Shown here in pieces: positions 9,277 to 17,346 of a stretch of 64,000 nucleotides of DNA. Every line of letters starts with the position of its first letter. Position 1 is the first letter of the stretch. The stretch comes from Chryseobacterium sp. SN22 (GTDB taxonomy: Bacteria; Bacteroidota; Bacteroidia; Flavobacteriales; Weeksellaceae): assembly GCF_008329705.1 (NCBI RefSeq), contig NZ_VTSX01000022.1:35728-99727 (forward strand), written 5' to 3'. The position numbers were made by a program, and so were the translations under genes. The notes beneath the pieces are model-generated. The model saw only the letters and a list, made by a program, of their open reading frames with translations, had not been told where the DNA came from and ran no database searches.

Positions 9277-10014
9277 TTACCAGGGTGTCTCCCCATTTTC
9301 AGGATTATATTCTTCACTGATGAATTTTCCGGTAGGTCCCTCTTCTCCGATCAGCGCATATCTGGCAATTCGAGCTCCCCCCTGCTCTGCCGTACCGGTA
9401 CCACGGTGGTTATTGAAATCCGTTGCCACAAAACCCGGGCAGACGGCATTCACCCTGAATGCGGTATCCTTCAGTTCATACGCAAGATTAATGGTATACA
9501 TGTTCATGGCCGCCTTTGAAGCGGTATAAACAGCCGCTTTGTGACTGTAATACATCCAGCTTGGATCAGAATGCAATGTCAGGGAACAACCGCTGGAGGA
9601 CACATTGACGATCCTGGGTGCCGCTGATTTCCTGAGCAGGTCCATAAATGCCTGGGTTACCCTGATGACACCGTATAAATTGGTATCCATTACTTTATCG
9701 AAAGATTCTACCGGTGCTTCCAGGGCAGCCTGTGGCATTCCGCCGTTGATTCCTGCATTGTTGATGAGCACATCCAGGATATCCGTCTGCATTCCGATCT
9801 CCGCTCTTGCATTTTTCACGGAATCAATATCCGTTACATCCAGCAGGACTGCTTTTGTATTTCCGAGCCCCTCTTTTTCAAGCTGCCGTACCGCAGATTC
9901 CCCGTTTTCAATATTCCGGCTCCCAATGAAGACAAAATACCCGTTCTTCAAAAGCTGTCTGGCCGTTTCGAATCCGATGCCCTTATTAGCGCCTGTAATC
10001 AATGCTGTTTTCAT
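9277..10014 (-). CDS. Short-chain dehydrogenase/reductase (SDR)
   Basis: 245 residues. SDR signature: TGANKGIG cofactor loop, NNAG at about 87-90, VSSSG with the catalytic Ser, then YSHKAAVYTASKAA. The catalytic Y-x3-K is either Y-T-A-S-K, which fits the family better, or the earlier Y-S-H-K. This spacing matches carbonyl reductase-like SDRs with a short insert. The ending GPTGKFISEEYNPENGETPW is typical of that group. Its start lies 11 bases after the NmrA-like stop, so the two are an operon, probably controlled by the AraC regulator behind them. Confidence 0.88.
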   Translation of the reverse strand: MKTALITGANKGIGFETARQLLKNGYFVFIGSRNIENGESAVRQLEKEGLGNTKAVLLDVTDIDSVKNARAEIGMQTDILDVLINNAGINGGMPQAALEAPVESFDKVMDTNLYGVIRVTQAFMDLLRKSAAPRIVNVSSSGCSLTLHSDPSWMYYSHKAAVYTASKAAMNMYTINLAYELKDTAFRVNAVCPGFVATDFNNHRGTGTAEQGGARIARYALIGEEGPTGKFISEEYNPENGETPW

Positions 10015-10025
10015 AATTAATTATT

Positions 10026-10931
10026 TTATTTTGTGTTAAATACCTGTGCGAATTCTTTTGCGAAATCCGTTAATTTTACCCGGCCTAATTCCGGCCGGTT
10101 TGCATAAAAATCTTCATATAAGCTGCCGTCTTCCTGGGCCTGCTGCATAGCCACCAGCCCTTTGGCAACCCATTCATTGATGCCGGCAGAAAGCATCTGG
10201 TCCAATAATTTCTCACCCGGAATGACTTCCCATTTCAAATCCTGATGACCAATGGATTGTCCTAATACGGCGGCAATTTCATCAGGGGAAACCTCATCGC
10301 TGGCGATATAGTGAACCGTTCTTCCGCTGAAAGGCTTTTCCATTTCGTCTGCAATGGTCCATGCGATATCATGAGGTGATACCCACGGCTCTTTCCGTTC
10401 GCCTCCGTAGCTTTGGATGATTTTACCCTGCGATTGTATCGTTGGAAGCCAACGGTAAATATTGCTGAAAAATCCGACCGGGCGCATAAATTTAATAGAG
10501 ATCTCTTCCGGAAGCGTCTGTAAAATCTGTTCAACATGATGGTGAACCAGGAGGCTGCCGGTTCCTGCCGCTGAATGCGCCCCGATGCTGCTTAAATGAA
10601 TGACTTTTTTGATCCCTGAATCCTGAACAGCTTTTACATACTGACGGGCAATTTTCCTGAACTCATATAAAAAATCAATCCCCTGATCGAAAAGGCTTCC
10701 GATACCTTCCCAGGCTTCCATCAGATAGACGGCATCAGCACCGGTAAATGTTTCCGTTAAAAATTCTGCATCCTGAATGCTTCCGATAGCTGCAAATGCA
10801 CCCAGCCGCTCTATGTCAGGAATTCTTTCTCTTTTGCTGCTGATCACCGTGACCTGATGTCCGGCAGCAACCAATAATTCTGTAAGCGGTTTTCCGATGT
10901 TCCCTAAAGAACCTGTTAATACGATTTTCAT
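10026..10931 (-). CDS. NmrA-like NAD(P)-binding protein
   Basis: 301 residues from the ATG at 10931 (an upstream in-frame start at 10964 would add 11 residues that do not fit the fold). The N-terminus MKIVLTGSLGNIG is a Rossmann GxxGxxG loop, followed by VISSKRER where NADP-dependent members bind the phosphate. The typical atypical-SDR catalytic YxxxK is not evident, which agrees with NmrA/HSCARG-like proteins that sense NADP or act as quinone reductases. It is the first gene of the NmrA-SDR operon. A weak promoter -7 like sequence (CAACTTTG) is seen just upstream. Confidence 0.82.
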   Translation of the reverse strand: MKIVLTGSLGNIGKPLTELLVAAGHQVTVISSKRERIPDIERLGAFAAIGSIQDAEFLTETFTGADAVYLMEAWEGIGSLFDQGIDFLYEFRKIARQYVKAVQDSGIKKVIHLSSIGAHSAAGTGSLLVHHHVEQILQTLPEEISIKFMRPVGFFSNIYRWLPTIQSQGKIIQSYGGERKEPWVSPHDIAWTIADEMEKPFSGRTVHYIASDEVSPDEIAAVLGQSIGHQDLKWEVIPGEKLLDQMLSAGINEWVAKGLVAMQQAQEDGSLYEDFYANRPELGRVKLTDFAKEFAQVFNTK

Positions 10932-11270
10932 TGTTTCGATTTTATAAGTACAAAGTTGCATCAACTGCCGGTAACTGAATAAACAGAATCGGGGAAGTAT
11001 TTAACCGAAATGGAAAACCTGACGGCTTACAGATGCAGGCTTATTTCATTCAGGAGATTTATTCAACATTATTTTGCCCATCTACTCCACCTCTGATTAA
11101 ATTAAAAGTCTTCAGTTTTTTATTTCAGTATTTCAGGTTAAAAATTCCTAATGAATCAGTAAGCTTTTTATTTTTATTTAACTGGGTACGGAATTTGAAG
11201 GTCATAAAATCACTTACAGAGAGTTTCAGTATTGAGTTCTTGCAGACTATGTCATTAAAAAAATTAAATT
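10932..11270. other. Intergenic gap between divergent NmrA-like and YihY genes
   Basis: 339 bases, AT-rich. It must hold promoters for both neighbours, but I see no full TTTG/TAnnTTTG pair. A 90-codon open frame at 11033-11305 overlaps the YihY start and looks like chance. No repeat family was recognised. Confidence 0.5.
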
Positions 11271-12215
11271 ATGAAGATACTAAACAACTTTTGGGAAATA
11301 CTTAAAGCAACTTATAAAGACTGGAGTGCCCGTGATCTGGGGACCGAAGCTGCCAGCCTGGCTTACAGTGCCATTTTTTCAATTCCCGGGTTACTGATTA
11401 TCATTATCTGGATCGCCGGAATCTTCTTCGGCACAGAAGCGGTGCAGGGTGAAATTACCAAATTTGTCGGCAGCATGATGGGCAAAGACGTGGGCAAAAG
11501 CCTTGAAGAAATGGTTATCGGCGGAATGGTCGACAAAAAGAATGTGGTCATGAAGATTGTGGGAATTTTGACGCTTATTTTTGGAGCCACTTCCTTATTT
11601 TTTCAGTTTCAGAAAACCCTGAACAAGCTTTGGGATGTGGTGGCTGCACCTAAAAAAGCCTGGGAAAAATATCTTCTTGACCGGGCGAATTCCTTGGGAT
11701 TAATCATCGTCATCGCTTTCCTTTTGCTGGCTACGCTGCTTTTAAGCTCATTTATCGGTCTGGCCAGTGAGTGGGTTGTCCGTCACTTCGGTCTCGAAAC
11801 TTTGGTTTTGGTAAACATCCTGAATATTGTTATAGGATTCCTGGTTGCCCTCTTCCTTTTTGCGGCGATGTTCAAAATCCTGCCGGATGTCCAATTGCAG
11901 TGGAAATCCGTTTGGGTCGGTGCAGCAGTAACGGCGGTCCTCTTTACTTTAGGAAAATACATCCTGACTTTTTATTTTGATAAATTTAATCCTAGTTCGT
12001 CTTTCGGTACGGCAGGGACCATCATTCTGCTCCTCCTTTGGATTAATTATACCTGTCAGCTTATCTTTTTCGGAGCAGAGTTTACCAAAGTATATACGAA
12101 AGTAAACGGATATACGCTGAAACCGTCGAAGCACGCCAAATGGAATCCGCAGACCATTCCGCAGGACGATAAGCATGAGGTCGTCGCCGGTGCGGAACCT
12201 TCAGATAAAAAATAG
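11271..12215 (+). CDS. YihY/BrkB family inner-membrane protein
   Basis: 314 residues with about six membrane helices (around residues 30-55, 90-115, 135-165, 180-205, 212-235, 245-270) and the family hallmarks: DLGTEAASLAYSAIFSIPG near the N-terminus and GTAGTIILLLLWINYTCQLIFFGAEFTKVY near the C-terminus. YihY/BrkB proteins were once annotated as ribonuclease BN, which was wrong; their function remains uncertain. The C-terminal 35 residues are charged and probably cytoplasmic. A second family member lies at 62226-63230. A terminator follows inside a family 1 repeat. Confidence 0.9.
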   Translation: MKILNNFWEILKATYKDWSARDLGTEAASLAYSAIFSIPGLLIIIIWIAGIFFGTEAVQGEITKFVGSMMGKDVGKSLEEMVIGGMVDKKNVVMKIVGILTLIFGATSLFFQFQKTLNKLWDVVAAPKKAWEKYLLDRANSLGLIIVIAFLLLATLLLSSFIGLASEWVVRHFGLETLVLVNILNIVIGFLVALFLFAAMFKILPDVQLQWKSVWVGAAVTAVLFTLGKYILTFYFDKFNPSSSFGTAGTIILLLLWINYTCQLIFFGAEFTKVYTKVNGYTLKPSKHAKWNPQTIPQDDKHEVVAGAEPSDKK

Positions 12216-12225
12216 TTTATTGAAC

Positions 12226-12440
12226 TTAACGCGAAGCAGAAATCAAGGTAATAAACTCAAAGAGAGAAGGCTGATGCCGGAAGTTCTTTTCGTCAAAAAT
12301 AAATGCCGTCAGTTATGATGGCATTTTTATTTTATGATCAGCCTCTGTACCTGACTTGGTTATAGGCTTTAAAGATTCGTATTAAATCTTAAGGGCAGTT
12401 TCAATTTCATTTTTTAATTGACCCGCGCAGATTGAGCAGA
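12226..12440 (+). repeat. Dispersed intergenic repeat, family 1 copy after yihY
   Basis: Begins with TTAACGCGAAGCAGAAATC 11 bases after the YihY stop, carries the core GGCTGATGCCGGAAGTTC, and then an ACCTGACTTGG segment that matches the far part of the 3812-4034 copy. The right end is not clearly delimited. The 12216-12515 gap is almost entirely this repeat plus the terminator at 12301. Confidence 0.6.
12301..12331 (+). terminator. Intrinsic terminator after yihY, inside repeat copy
   Basis: 11-bp stem (12301-12311 with 12316-12326, one G:T pair), 4-base loop, then TTATTTTAT. Placed within the family 1 repeat. Confidence 0.75.
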
Positions 12441-12515
12441 CTCGCAATTTTTTTGTTCTTATTTATCGTATTATGAAATCCCTTCCGTGAAATCCTTTTT
12501 ATGATGTAACCACAT

Positions 12516-12881
12516 TTACGCATTCTCCCCCATTCTCTTTAATATCACGTCCCTGAGCCGGTCTTCATGCTGATCACCCCAGTTTCCCAAAGCAGAAATT
12601 ACGGGAATGAGGGTCTTGCCGAAATCGGTAAGATAATATTCGACTTTCGGCGGAACCTGGGCATAAATTTTCTTGGTTACCAGCTCATGGTGTTCAAGTT
12701 CTTTCAGCTGGAGGTTTAAAACGCGCCTTGAAGCATCGGGAATCTTACGCTGCAGTTCACTCGGGCGCAGATGCCCCTGATGGATAAACCATAACAGGCG
12801 GATTTTCCACTTGCCGTAAAGCACCTCTCCGATCAGGTCGAGGCCGCAGTTTAAGTTCAAAGGTATTTTTCTTTCATGCAT
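12516..12881 (-). CDS. HxlR family winged-helix regulator
   Basis: 121 residues from the ATG at 12881. HxlR hallmarks: CGLDLIGEVLYGKWKIRLLWFI, RPSELQRKIPDASRRVLNLQLKEL and VEYYLTDFGKTLIPVI. These small winged-helix dimers often sense reactive electrophiles, quinones or oxidants through a cysteine; here Cys14 sits where redox-sensing members carry theirs. An in-frame TTG at 12887 lies inside the promoter -7 box, so the ATG at 12881, at or next to the expected transcription start, is chosen and implies leaderless translation. It is divergent from the SDR at 13005, which it probably controls. Confidence 0.9.
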   Translation of the reverse strand: MHERKIPLNLNCGLDLIGEVLYGKWKIRLLWFIHQGHLRPSELQRKIPDASRRVLNLQLKELEHHELVTKKIYAQVPPKVEYYLTDFGKTLIPVISALGNWGDQHEDRLRDVILKRMGENA

Positions 12882-12884
12882 ACC

Positions 12885-12915
12885 CAAATTTAGCCCAATG
12901 TACCCGATCGTACAA
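12885..12915 (-). promoter_or_regulatory. Promoter of the HxlR gene
   Basis: On the minus strand: TTG (12915-12913), 20 bases, TAAATTTG (12892-12885). Both elements and the spacing match the Bacteroidota consensus. The -7 box ends four bases before the ATG. Confidence 0.75.
12899..12914. promoter_or_regulatory. Probable HxlR operator
   Basis: Inverted half sites TGTAC and GTACA separated by six bases, lying between the -33 and -7 elements of hxlR and upstream of the SDR promoter. Placement suggests autoregulation and control of the divergent SDR; this is inference. Confidence 0.5.
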
Positions 12916-12956
12916 TAGGGGAAAAAATTATCCCTATGCGATTCGGTTTTCCGTTA

Positions 12957-12987
12957 TTGCCCGGGAAAGGGATACTTCGGAAATTTG
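12957..12987 (+). promoter_or_regulatory. Probable promoter of the SDR gene at 13005
   Basis: TTG (12957-12959), 20 bases, GAAATTTG (12980-12987), one mismatch to TAnnTTTG. The ATG at 13005 lies 17 bases further on, which supports that start. Confidence 0.55.
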
Positions 12988-13004
12988 TATCAAACAATTC
13001 GACA

Positions 13005-13799
13005 ATGGAAAATATATTCAATTACAACAACGAACTTCAGGGTAAAATTGCCCTGGTCACCGGCGGTACCAAAGGGGCAGGCAAGGCCATAGCAGAAAGA
13101 TTGGTACAGGCCGGCGCAACGGTGATCATTACCGCAAGAAATGCCCCTGAAAAAGAAAACGGCAACCTGCATTTTATCTCAGCTGATCTAAGTAAAGCGG
13201 AAGAAACTCAAAAACTGATCGGTGAAGTACTGTCGACATATGGCAGGCTGGATATTTTGGTGAACAACCTTGGCAGTTCATCTACACCTGCAGGCGGGTT
13301 TGCGGCACTCAGCGATGAAGACTGGGAATCTACCCTGCAGGCCAACCTTCTGGCTCCGGTACGGCTGGACAGAGGATTCCTGCCCCAGATGACCGAACGG
13401 CAAAGCGGGGTCATCATTCACATCGCCTCCATCCAGGGTAAGCTGCCCCTTTACGATTCTACTTTGCCGTATGCCGCTGCCAAAGCAGCATTGAGAAACT
13501 ACAGCAAAAGTTTATCAAATGAAGTGACGCCAAAAGGGATCCGCGTGCTGACGGTTTCCCCGGGATGGATCAATACGACCGCATCGGAAGCCTGGCTGGG
13601 AGAAATTGCAAGAAACGCCAACACGACGGTAGCAGAAGCGCAACAGGGCGTAATGGATGCCTTGGGCGGAATCCCTTTCGGCAGGCCTTCCGAACCCGAA
13701 GAAGTGGCGGAACTGGTCGGCTTCCTGGTTTCACCGAGAGCCGGTTATTTGACAGGAACTGAGTTTGTCATCGACGGCGGTACCGTACCTACTATTTAA
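13005..13799 (+). CDS. Short-chain dehydrogenase/reductase (SDR)
   Basis: 264 residues from the ATG at 13005; the frame is open upstream to 12936, but the promoter position and the family start favour 13005. Motifs: TGGTKGAGKAIA cofactor loop, NNLG (variant of NNAG), IASIQG with catalytic Ser, YAAAKAALRNY with catalytic Tyr and Lys, and the classical C-terminal IDGG. It belongs to the FabG-like classical SDRs; the substrate is unknown. Divergent from the HxlR regulator with a palindrome between them, a common layout for electrophile or quinone detoxification genes. Confidence 0.9.
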   Translation: MENIFNYNNELQGKIALVTGGTKGAGKAIAERLVQAGATVIITARNAPEKENGNLHFISADLSKAEETQKLIGEVLSTYGRLDILVNNLGSSSTPAGGFAALSDEDWESTLQANLLAPVRLDRGFLPQMTERQSGVIIHIASIQGKLPLYDSTLPYAAAKAALRNYSKSLSNEVTPKGIRVLTVSPGWINTTASEAWLGEIARNANTTVAEAQQGVMDALGGIPFGRPSEPEEVAELVGFLVSPRAGYLTGTEFVIDGGTVPTI

Positions 13800-13928
13800 T
13801 GATTTTAAAATGACACAAACTTAATTATATTTAACTGAATATCAATTATTAAAAAAATACCGAATGGCTCAGGATTTAAAACAGAATTGCTATTAACAAA
13901 AATATCTTTAATATTTTAACTCCCTGAC

Positions 13929-14050
13929 TTCGAGTAGATTTTGAAAAAAGTGTATCGGGAAGTTGCTGAACGATCAACCAGAGGTCGCACTTCACAGGTT
14001 CTTGATACATTTTTCTCCGCTGCGCTGCAAAAAACACTCGAACTGACATT
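13929..14050. repeat. Intergenic inverted-repeat element
   Basis: Bounded by TTCGAGT (13929-13935) and ACTCGAA (14036-14042), with inner arms GAAAAAAGTGTATC (13943-13956) and GATACATTTTTC (14004-14015). It contains CTCCGCTGCGCTGC. It resembles short palindromic repeats common in Chryseobacterium gaps; only one copy lies in this window. The rest of the 13800-14145 gap is AT-rich and shows nothing else. Confidence 0.5.
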
Positions 14051-14145
14051 AGCCATTCATCATGCCAGGTCAGGAGACAAAACTTTCCACTATTCTTATG
14101 AAGTTTTCTGTATCTAAGACTGAATTTAATTTAAAATACCATCCA

Positions 14146-14463
14146 ATGAATTTACCCAACATCATCTCAGAATTAGTAAAAGCCCAGAATGAATTTGACA
14201 GTGCCGCATACGCCAACTGTTTTGCTGAAAATGCACAGGTCTTCGATGAAGGCAAAACCCACGACGGCAAAACCGAAATTGAAAACTGGATCCACAAAGC
14301 CAATAAAGAATACCAGGCCACCATGGAACCCATAGATTATGACGAAAAAGAAAACATCCTGTCTGCCAAAACTTCAGGAAACTTCCCGGGCAGCCCCATC
14401 GTATTGAAATACCATTTTCAATTGGGTGACGGGGTTATTGAGTCGCTGAAAATAAGCGGCTGA
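14146..14463 (+). CDS. SnoaL/NTF2-like fold protein
   Basis: 105 residues from the ATG at 14146; a longer frame from 14062 begins inside the palindromic element region and is unlikely. The sequence FDSAAYANCFAENAQVFDEGKTHDGKTEIENWI is the usual first half of the nuclear transport factor 2-like (SnoaL/DUF4440-type) fold, a cone-shaped pocket found in isomerases, hydrolases and ligand-binding proteins. No catalytic set can be assigned. The gene stands alone and is followed after four bases by a family 1 repeat. Confidence 0.75.
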   Translation: MNLPNIISELVKAQNEFDSAAYANCFAENAQVFDEGKTHDGKTEIENWIHKANKEYQATMEPIDYDEKENILSAKTSGNFPGSPIVLKYHFQLGDGVIESLKISG

Positions 14464-14466
14464 TAT

Positions 14467-14699
14467 TTAAATGCCCTGAACCCGAAGCAGAAATCAGGTT
14501 GGCAGGCTGGAAAAGAAAAGCTTGAAGCTGGATGTTTCTATGGTCAAAAATAGGGTCAGAGGTATTATGATTAAACAATATCTTTTTGTTATTCTATCAA
14601 ATAAAATTCTACTTAAAATCCCAAGTAAACAGCTTAATTTTTATTTCGCCATTAAATAAACGACTGAATATAAACTGAATACGGTTGAGTTCACGTTAA
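14467..14699 (+). repeat. Dispersed intergenic repeat, family 1, full-length copy
   Basis: About 233 bp. Matches the 3812-4034 copy from end to end: CAGAAATC near the left end, GAAGCTGGATG core, ATTCTATCAA in the middle, and TTCACGTTAA at 14690-14699. Starts four bases after the NTF2-like stop in the same orientation. Confidence 0.65.
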
Positions 14700-14703
14700 A
14701 TAA

Positions 14704-14732
14704 AGCTGAGGTTTACCCCTCAGCTTTTTTTG
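14704..14732. terminator. Bidirectional intrinsic terminator
   Basis: Perfect 8-bp stem AGCTGAGG (14704-14711) with 14718-14725, 6-base loop, TTTTTT on the plus side and TTTATTT on the minus side. It sits between the converging NTF2-like and SUFU genes. Confidence 0.85.
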
Positions 14733-14815
14733 TTTGAACCAGGGTTGATTGTGTTAGCGGTTTATTTGGTATCTGATGCGGCTGGATTACATGGATCGCA
14801 TGATCAACAGATGAT

Positions 14816-15481
14816 TTAATTCAATAGGCTTTCTCTGCTCTCATCAAAAACCTCCTTCGCATTTTTCTCAATCAGCCGATCCAGAAGCGCATTGTATCCG
14901 TTCTCTATTTTATAATTCATTTCATCAGCGTATAGTGGAAAAACAGAATAGATATTGATCCGGTTTTCTCCGGCCTGTACTACAGTAAAATCTTCATCAA
15001 AATTTACAGACGGCAGAATAACGACTCCCGTGTAATCCGTATTTTCCTCATACGGCTCCATATCTGCAGTAGCCTGTAATGTATGGCCGATGGTTAACCA
15101 GGTATCGTAATGATGGGGAAACCGGGCATTTTCTTTTAGCATATCGATGAGCCAGTCATTGGGATTATCGCCGGTTACCTCACCGAAAGTCGCGGATTTC
15201 GGAAGCAGCAGCATGAGCTCTGCAAACTTATAATCCTGCGCGTTTTCTATGCTAGAAGGAACCGTCATTTCAAGCGTACTCATACCGGCAGTGAGTAAAA
15301 TATTGAAATTGTATTTTTCGGATTGTATAAAATAGACATCAAGATGAAAATCAGGGGAAAACATTTCGTGGTAAACGGTAATTTCATCGGATGAAAACCG
15401 CTGATCCAAATGCATGGAAATCGCCTCCGCATGTTCATCAAAAGTATGTCTGTGTCTGAATTTATCGTAAAAATCCATCAT
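14816..15481 (-). CDS. Suppressor-of-fused (SUFU) domain protein
   Basis: 221 residues (a second Met follows the first immediately). The segment YHEMFSPDFHLDVYFI, then NILLTAGMSTLEMTVP and ELMLLLPKSA matches bacterial SUFU-domain proteins. Bacterial SUFU proteins are often immunity proteins for polymorphic toxins or stand-alone proteins of unknown role. No toxin gene lies next to it here, so it looks like an orphan. It is followed by the bidirectional terminator at 14704. Confidence 0.75.
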   Translation of the reverse strand: MMDFYDKFRHRHTFDEHAEAISMHLDQRFSSDEITVYHEMFSPDFHLDVYFIQSEKYNFNILLTAGMSTLEMTVPSSIENAQDYKFAELMLLLPKSATFGEVTGDNPNDWLIDMLKENARFPHHYDTWLTIGHTLQATADMEPYEENTDYTGVVILPSVNFDEDFTVVQAGENRINIYSVFPLYADEMNYKIENGYNALLDRLIEKNAKEVFDESRESLLN

Positions 15482-15678
15482 TGGAATCGCTTAAGTGATT
15501 AAAATATAGCTTTCTCCCAAAGCTGCAATAGTCGTTCCAATTGTAGGGTAGATAAGATAAAAGACAAATCGTGTTTCTATTCGATTCACTAAAATTTTTC
15601 TTAGTCCCAACTTTTGTGCGTGATCCCTAATAAGCCTTAGAATTGAGGCAAGAAAAATAGTAAGCAATAATCAAAAAG

Positions 15679-15709
15679 AAAAGCCTGCAATTTTAAATTG
15701 CAGGCTTTT
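15679..15709 (-). terminator. Terminator of the tRNA-Ser gene
   Basis: Perfect 15-base inverted repeat (15679-15693 and 15695-15709) around one central base, giving AAAGCCTGCAA...TTGCAGGCTTT with U-rich ends on both strands. It lies eight bases beyond the encoded CCA. Confidence 0.85.
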
Positions 15710-15716
15710 TAGGCTT

Positions 15717-15804
15717 TGGCGGAGAGTGAGGGATTCGAACCCCCGGACCTGTTACAGTCAACAGTTTTCAAGACTGCCGCAATCGACCACTCTGCCAACT
15801 CTCC
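15717..15804 (-). tRNA. tRNA-Ser (anticodon UGA)
   Basis: Class II tRNA of 88 nt including an encoded CCA (15717-15719). The acceptor stem is GGAGAGT paired with ACTCTCC, the discriminator base is G, the anticodon loop is CTTGAAA giving UGA, the T arm contains GGTTCGAATCCC, and there is a long variable arm, as expected for serine. It reads UCN codons. Confidence 0.97.
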
Positions 15805-15959
15805 TTGAACTCCGGTTATACCGTCGTTTTCAGTGGTGCAAATATAAAACGTTTTTCTATTTTGGCAAAACAATTTTAATATAAATTTTAACAAATCGTA
15901 ATAATCGGCTAAAAATCAGCCTGATTATTTTTCTCTTTTAAGACAGGAGTTGTCCGGAA

Positions 15960-15995
15960 ATTAAAATAAAAAACGTGCTCCGATAAGGGAGCACG
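15960..15995 (-). terminator. Terminator of trxB
   Basis: Perfect 8-bp stem CGTGCTCC (15974-15981) with 15988-15995, 6-base loop, followed on the minus strand by TTTTTTATTTTAAT. Confidence 0.88.
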
Positions 15996-16023
15996 CTGAT
16001 ATGATATCATTTTATTTTACAGC

Positions 16024-16965
16024 TTAACGCAGTTCGGCCAGGTATTTTTCTGCATCCATGGCCGCCATACAGCCGCTTCCTGCTGCAGTAATCGCCTGTC
16101 TGTAGATGTGGTCCTGCACGTCTCCTGCTGCGAAAACGCCCGGAAGGTTTGTTTTTGCCGTCCCTTTTTCAGTGGCAATGTAACCGTTTTCATCCAGGTC
16201 GATCTGCCCAACGAAAATTTCCGTGTTCGGCTTGTGGCCGATGGCGATGAAAATCCCGTGCACATCGATTGTTGAGGTTTCCTGTGTCTGGTTGTTGATC
16301 ACCACTGCCCTTTCAACCAGGTTGTTCTCCCCTTCAATCCCGATCAGCTCATGGTGAAACTTCACTTCGATATTCGGGGTATTGTTTACGCGGTGGATCA
16401 TTGCTTTGGAAGCCCTGAACTCATCCTTTCTTACCAGCATGGTTACTTTGTTCACCAGTTTGGCCAGGTAAGTTGCCTCTTCTGCTGCCGTATCTCCGGC
16501 TCCTACCACCACTACATCTTTTCCTCTGTAGAAAAATCCGTCACAGGTTGCGCAGGCAGAAACCCCTCCGCCGTTGTATTTTTTCTCGTCATCCAGACCC
16601 AGGTATTTCGCAGTAGCTCCGGTAGAAATAATCACGGTTCTGGCGAAGATCTCCTTATTTCCGGCGTATAATTTATGGATCCCTCCTACTTCCGTAGAAA
16701 ATTCGACTTTGGTGATCATTTCGTAATGTACCTTGGTTTCGAAGCGTTCCGCCTGTTTTTGCAGATCCATCATCATTTCAGGACCTGTAATTCCCGTCGG
16801 GTATCCGGGGAAGTTGTCTACTTCCGTCGTTGTGGTTAATTGCCCGCCCGGCTCCAAACCTGTATACAATTCAGGTTTCAAATCTGCTCTTGCCGCATAA
16901 ATAGCTGCTGTAAAGCCGGAAGGTCCGGATCCAACGATCACACAATCTAAAATGTTTTGCTCCAT
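16024..16965 (-). CDS. trxB: Thioredoxin-disulfide reductase
   Basis: 313 residues, the usual length. FAD-binding GSGPSGFTAAIYAARA at the N-terminus, redox-active CATC (Cys138 and Cys141) in the NADPH domain, NADPH loop VVGAGDTAAEEA, and C-terminal FAD motif GVFAAGDVQDHIYRQAITAAGSGCMAA. It transfers electrons from NADPH via FAD to thioredoxin in the cytoplasm. It is monocistronic with its own terminator. Confidence 0.97.
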   Translation of the reverse strand: MEQNILDCVIVGSGPSGFTAAIYAARADLKPELYTGLEPGGQLTTTTEVDNFPGYPTGITGPEMMMDLQKQAERFETKVHYEMITKVEFSTEVGGIHKLYAGNKEIFARTVIISTGATAKYLGLDDEKKYNGGGVSACATCDGFFYRGKDVVVVGAGDTAAEEATYLAKLVNKVTMLVRKDEFRASKAMIHRVNNTPNIEVKFHHELIGIEGENNLVERAVVINNQTQETSTIDVHGIFIAIGHKPNTEIFVGQIDLDENGYIATEKGTAKTNLPGVFAAGDVQDHIYRQAITAAGSGCMAAMDAEKYLAELR

Positions 16966-17140
16966 AATCTGCTTTTCAAAAAGATTTTAAAATTTACGTC
17001 CGCTAAGTTCGTAATTTTTAACAGGTATTTAAAGTTATTTTAATGATACTTGTCAATATCTGATATGTTAAATGTCGATGAAACGTATAAGTAAATGAGT
17101 TAAAGGTAGATTGTCAATAGTGAATGGTGAATTTTCACAC

Positions 17141-17330
17141 TTCCAAAATTGGCAAGCGAAGCGGATTGACCATTGACCATTCACTGCTAAAACCACCCCG
17201 TCAAAAATTCTTTCGGAATTTTCACCACCCCTCCAGAGGAGGGGAATTTCCGATTAAGATTTGTCAGTAACCGCGAATTTTAATCCTTCCAAATTGACAA
17301 GCAAAGCTGATTGACCATTCACCATTTACT
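17141..17330. repeat. Pair of direct repeats and hairpins in the trxB-holA gap
   Basis: Two imperfect 44-base direct copies (17141-17184 and 17287-17330), each running from TTCCAAA through GCAAGC to GATTGACCATT. Between them lie two hairpins: AAAATTC/GAATTTT (17204-17222) and CCCCTCC/GGAGGGG with an AGA loop (17228-17244). The rest of the 16966-17346 gap is AT-rich. Confidence 0.7.
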
Positions 17331-17346
17331 TCCACCATTCACCTTC

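Noticed and set aside
11033..11305. 90-codon open frame before yihY
   Set aside because: It overlaps the yihY start in another frame, has no recognisable domain and no promoter; AT-rich chance frame.
14816..15481. Immunity gene of a toxin system
   Set aside because: SUFU proteins can be immunity proteins, but no toxin gene lies next to it.
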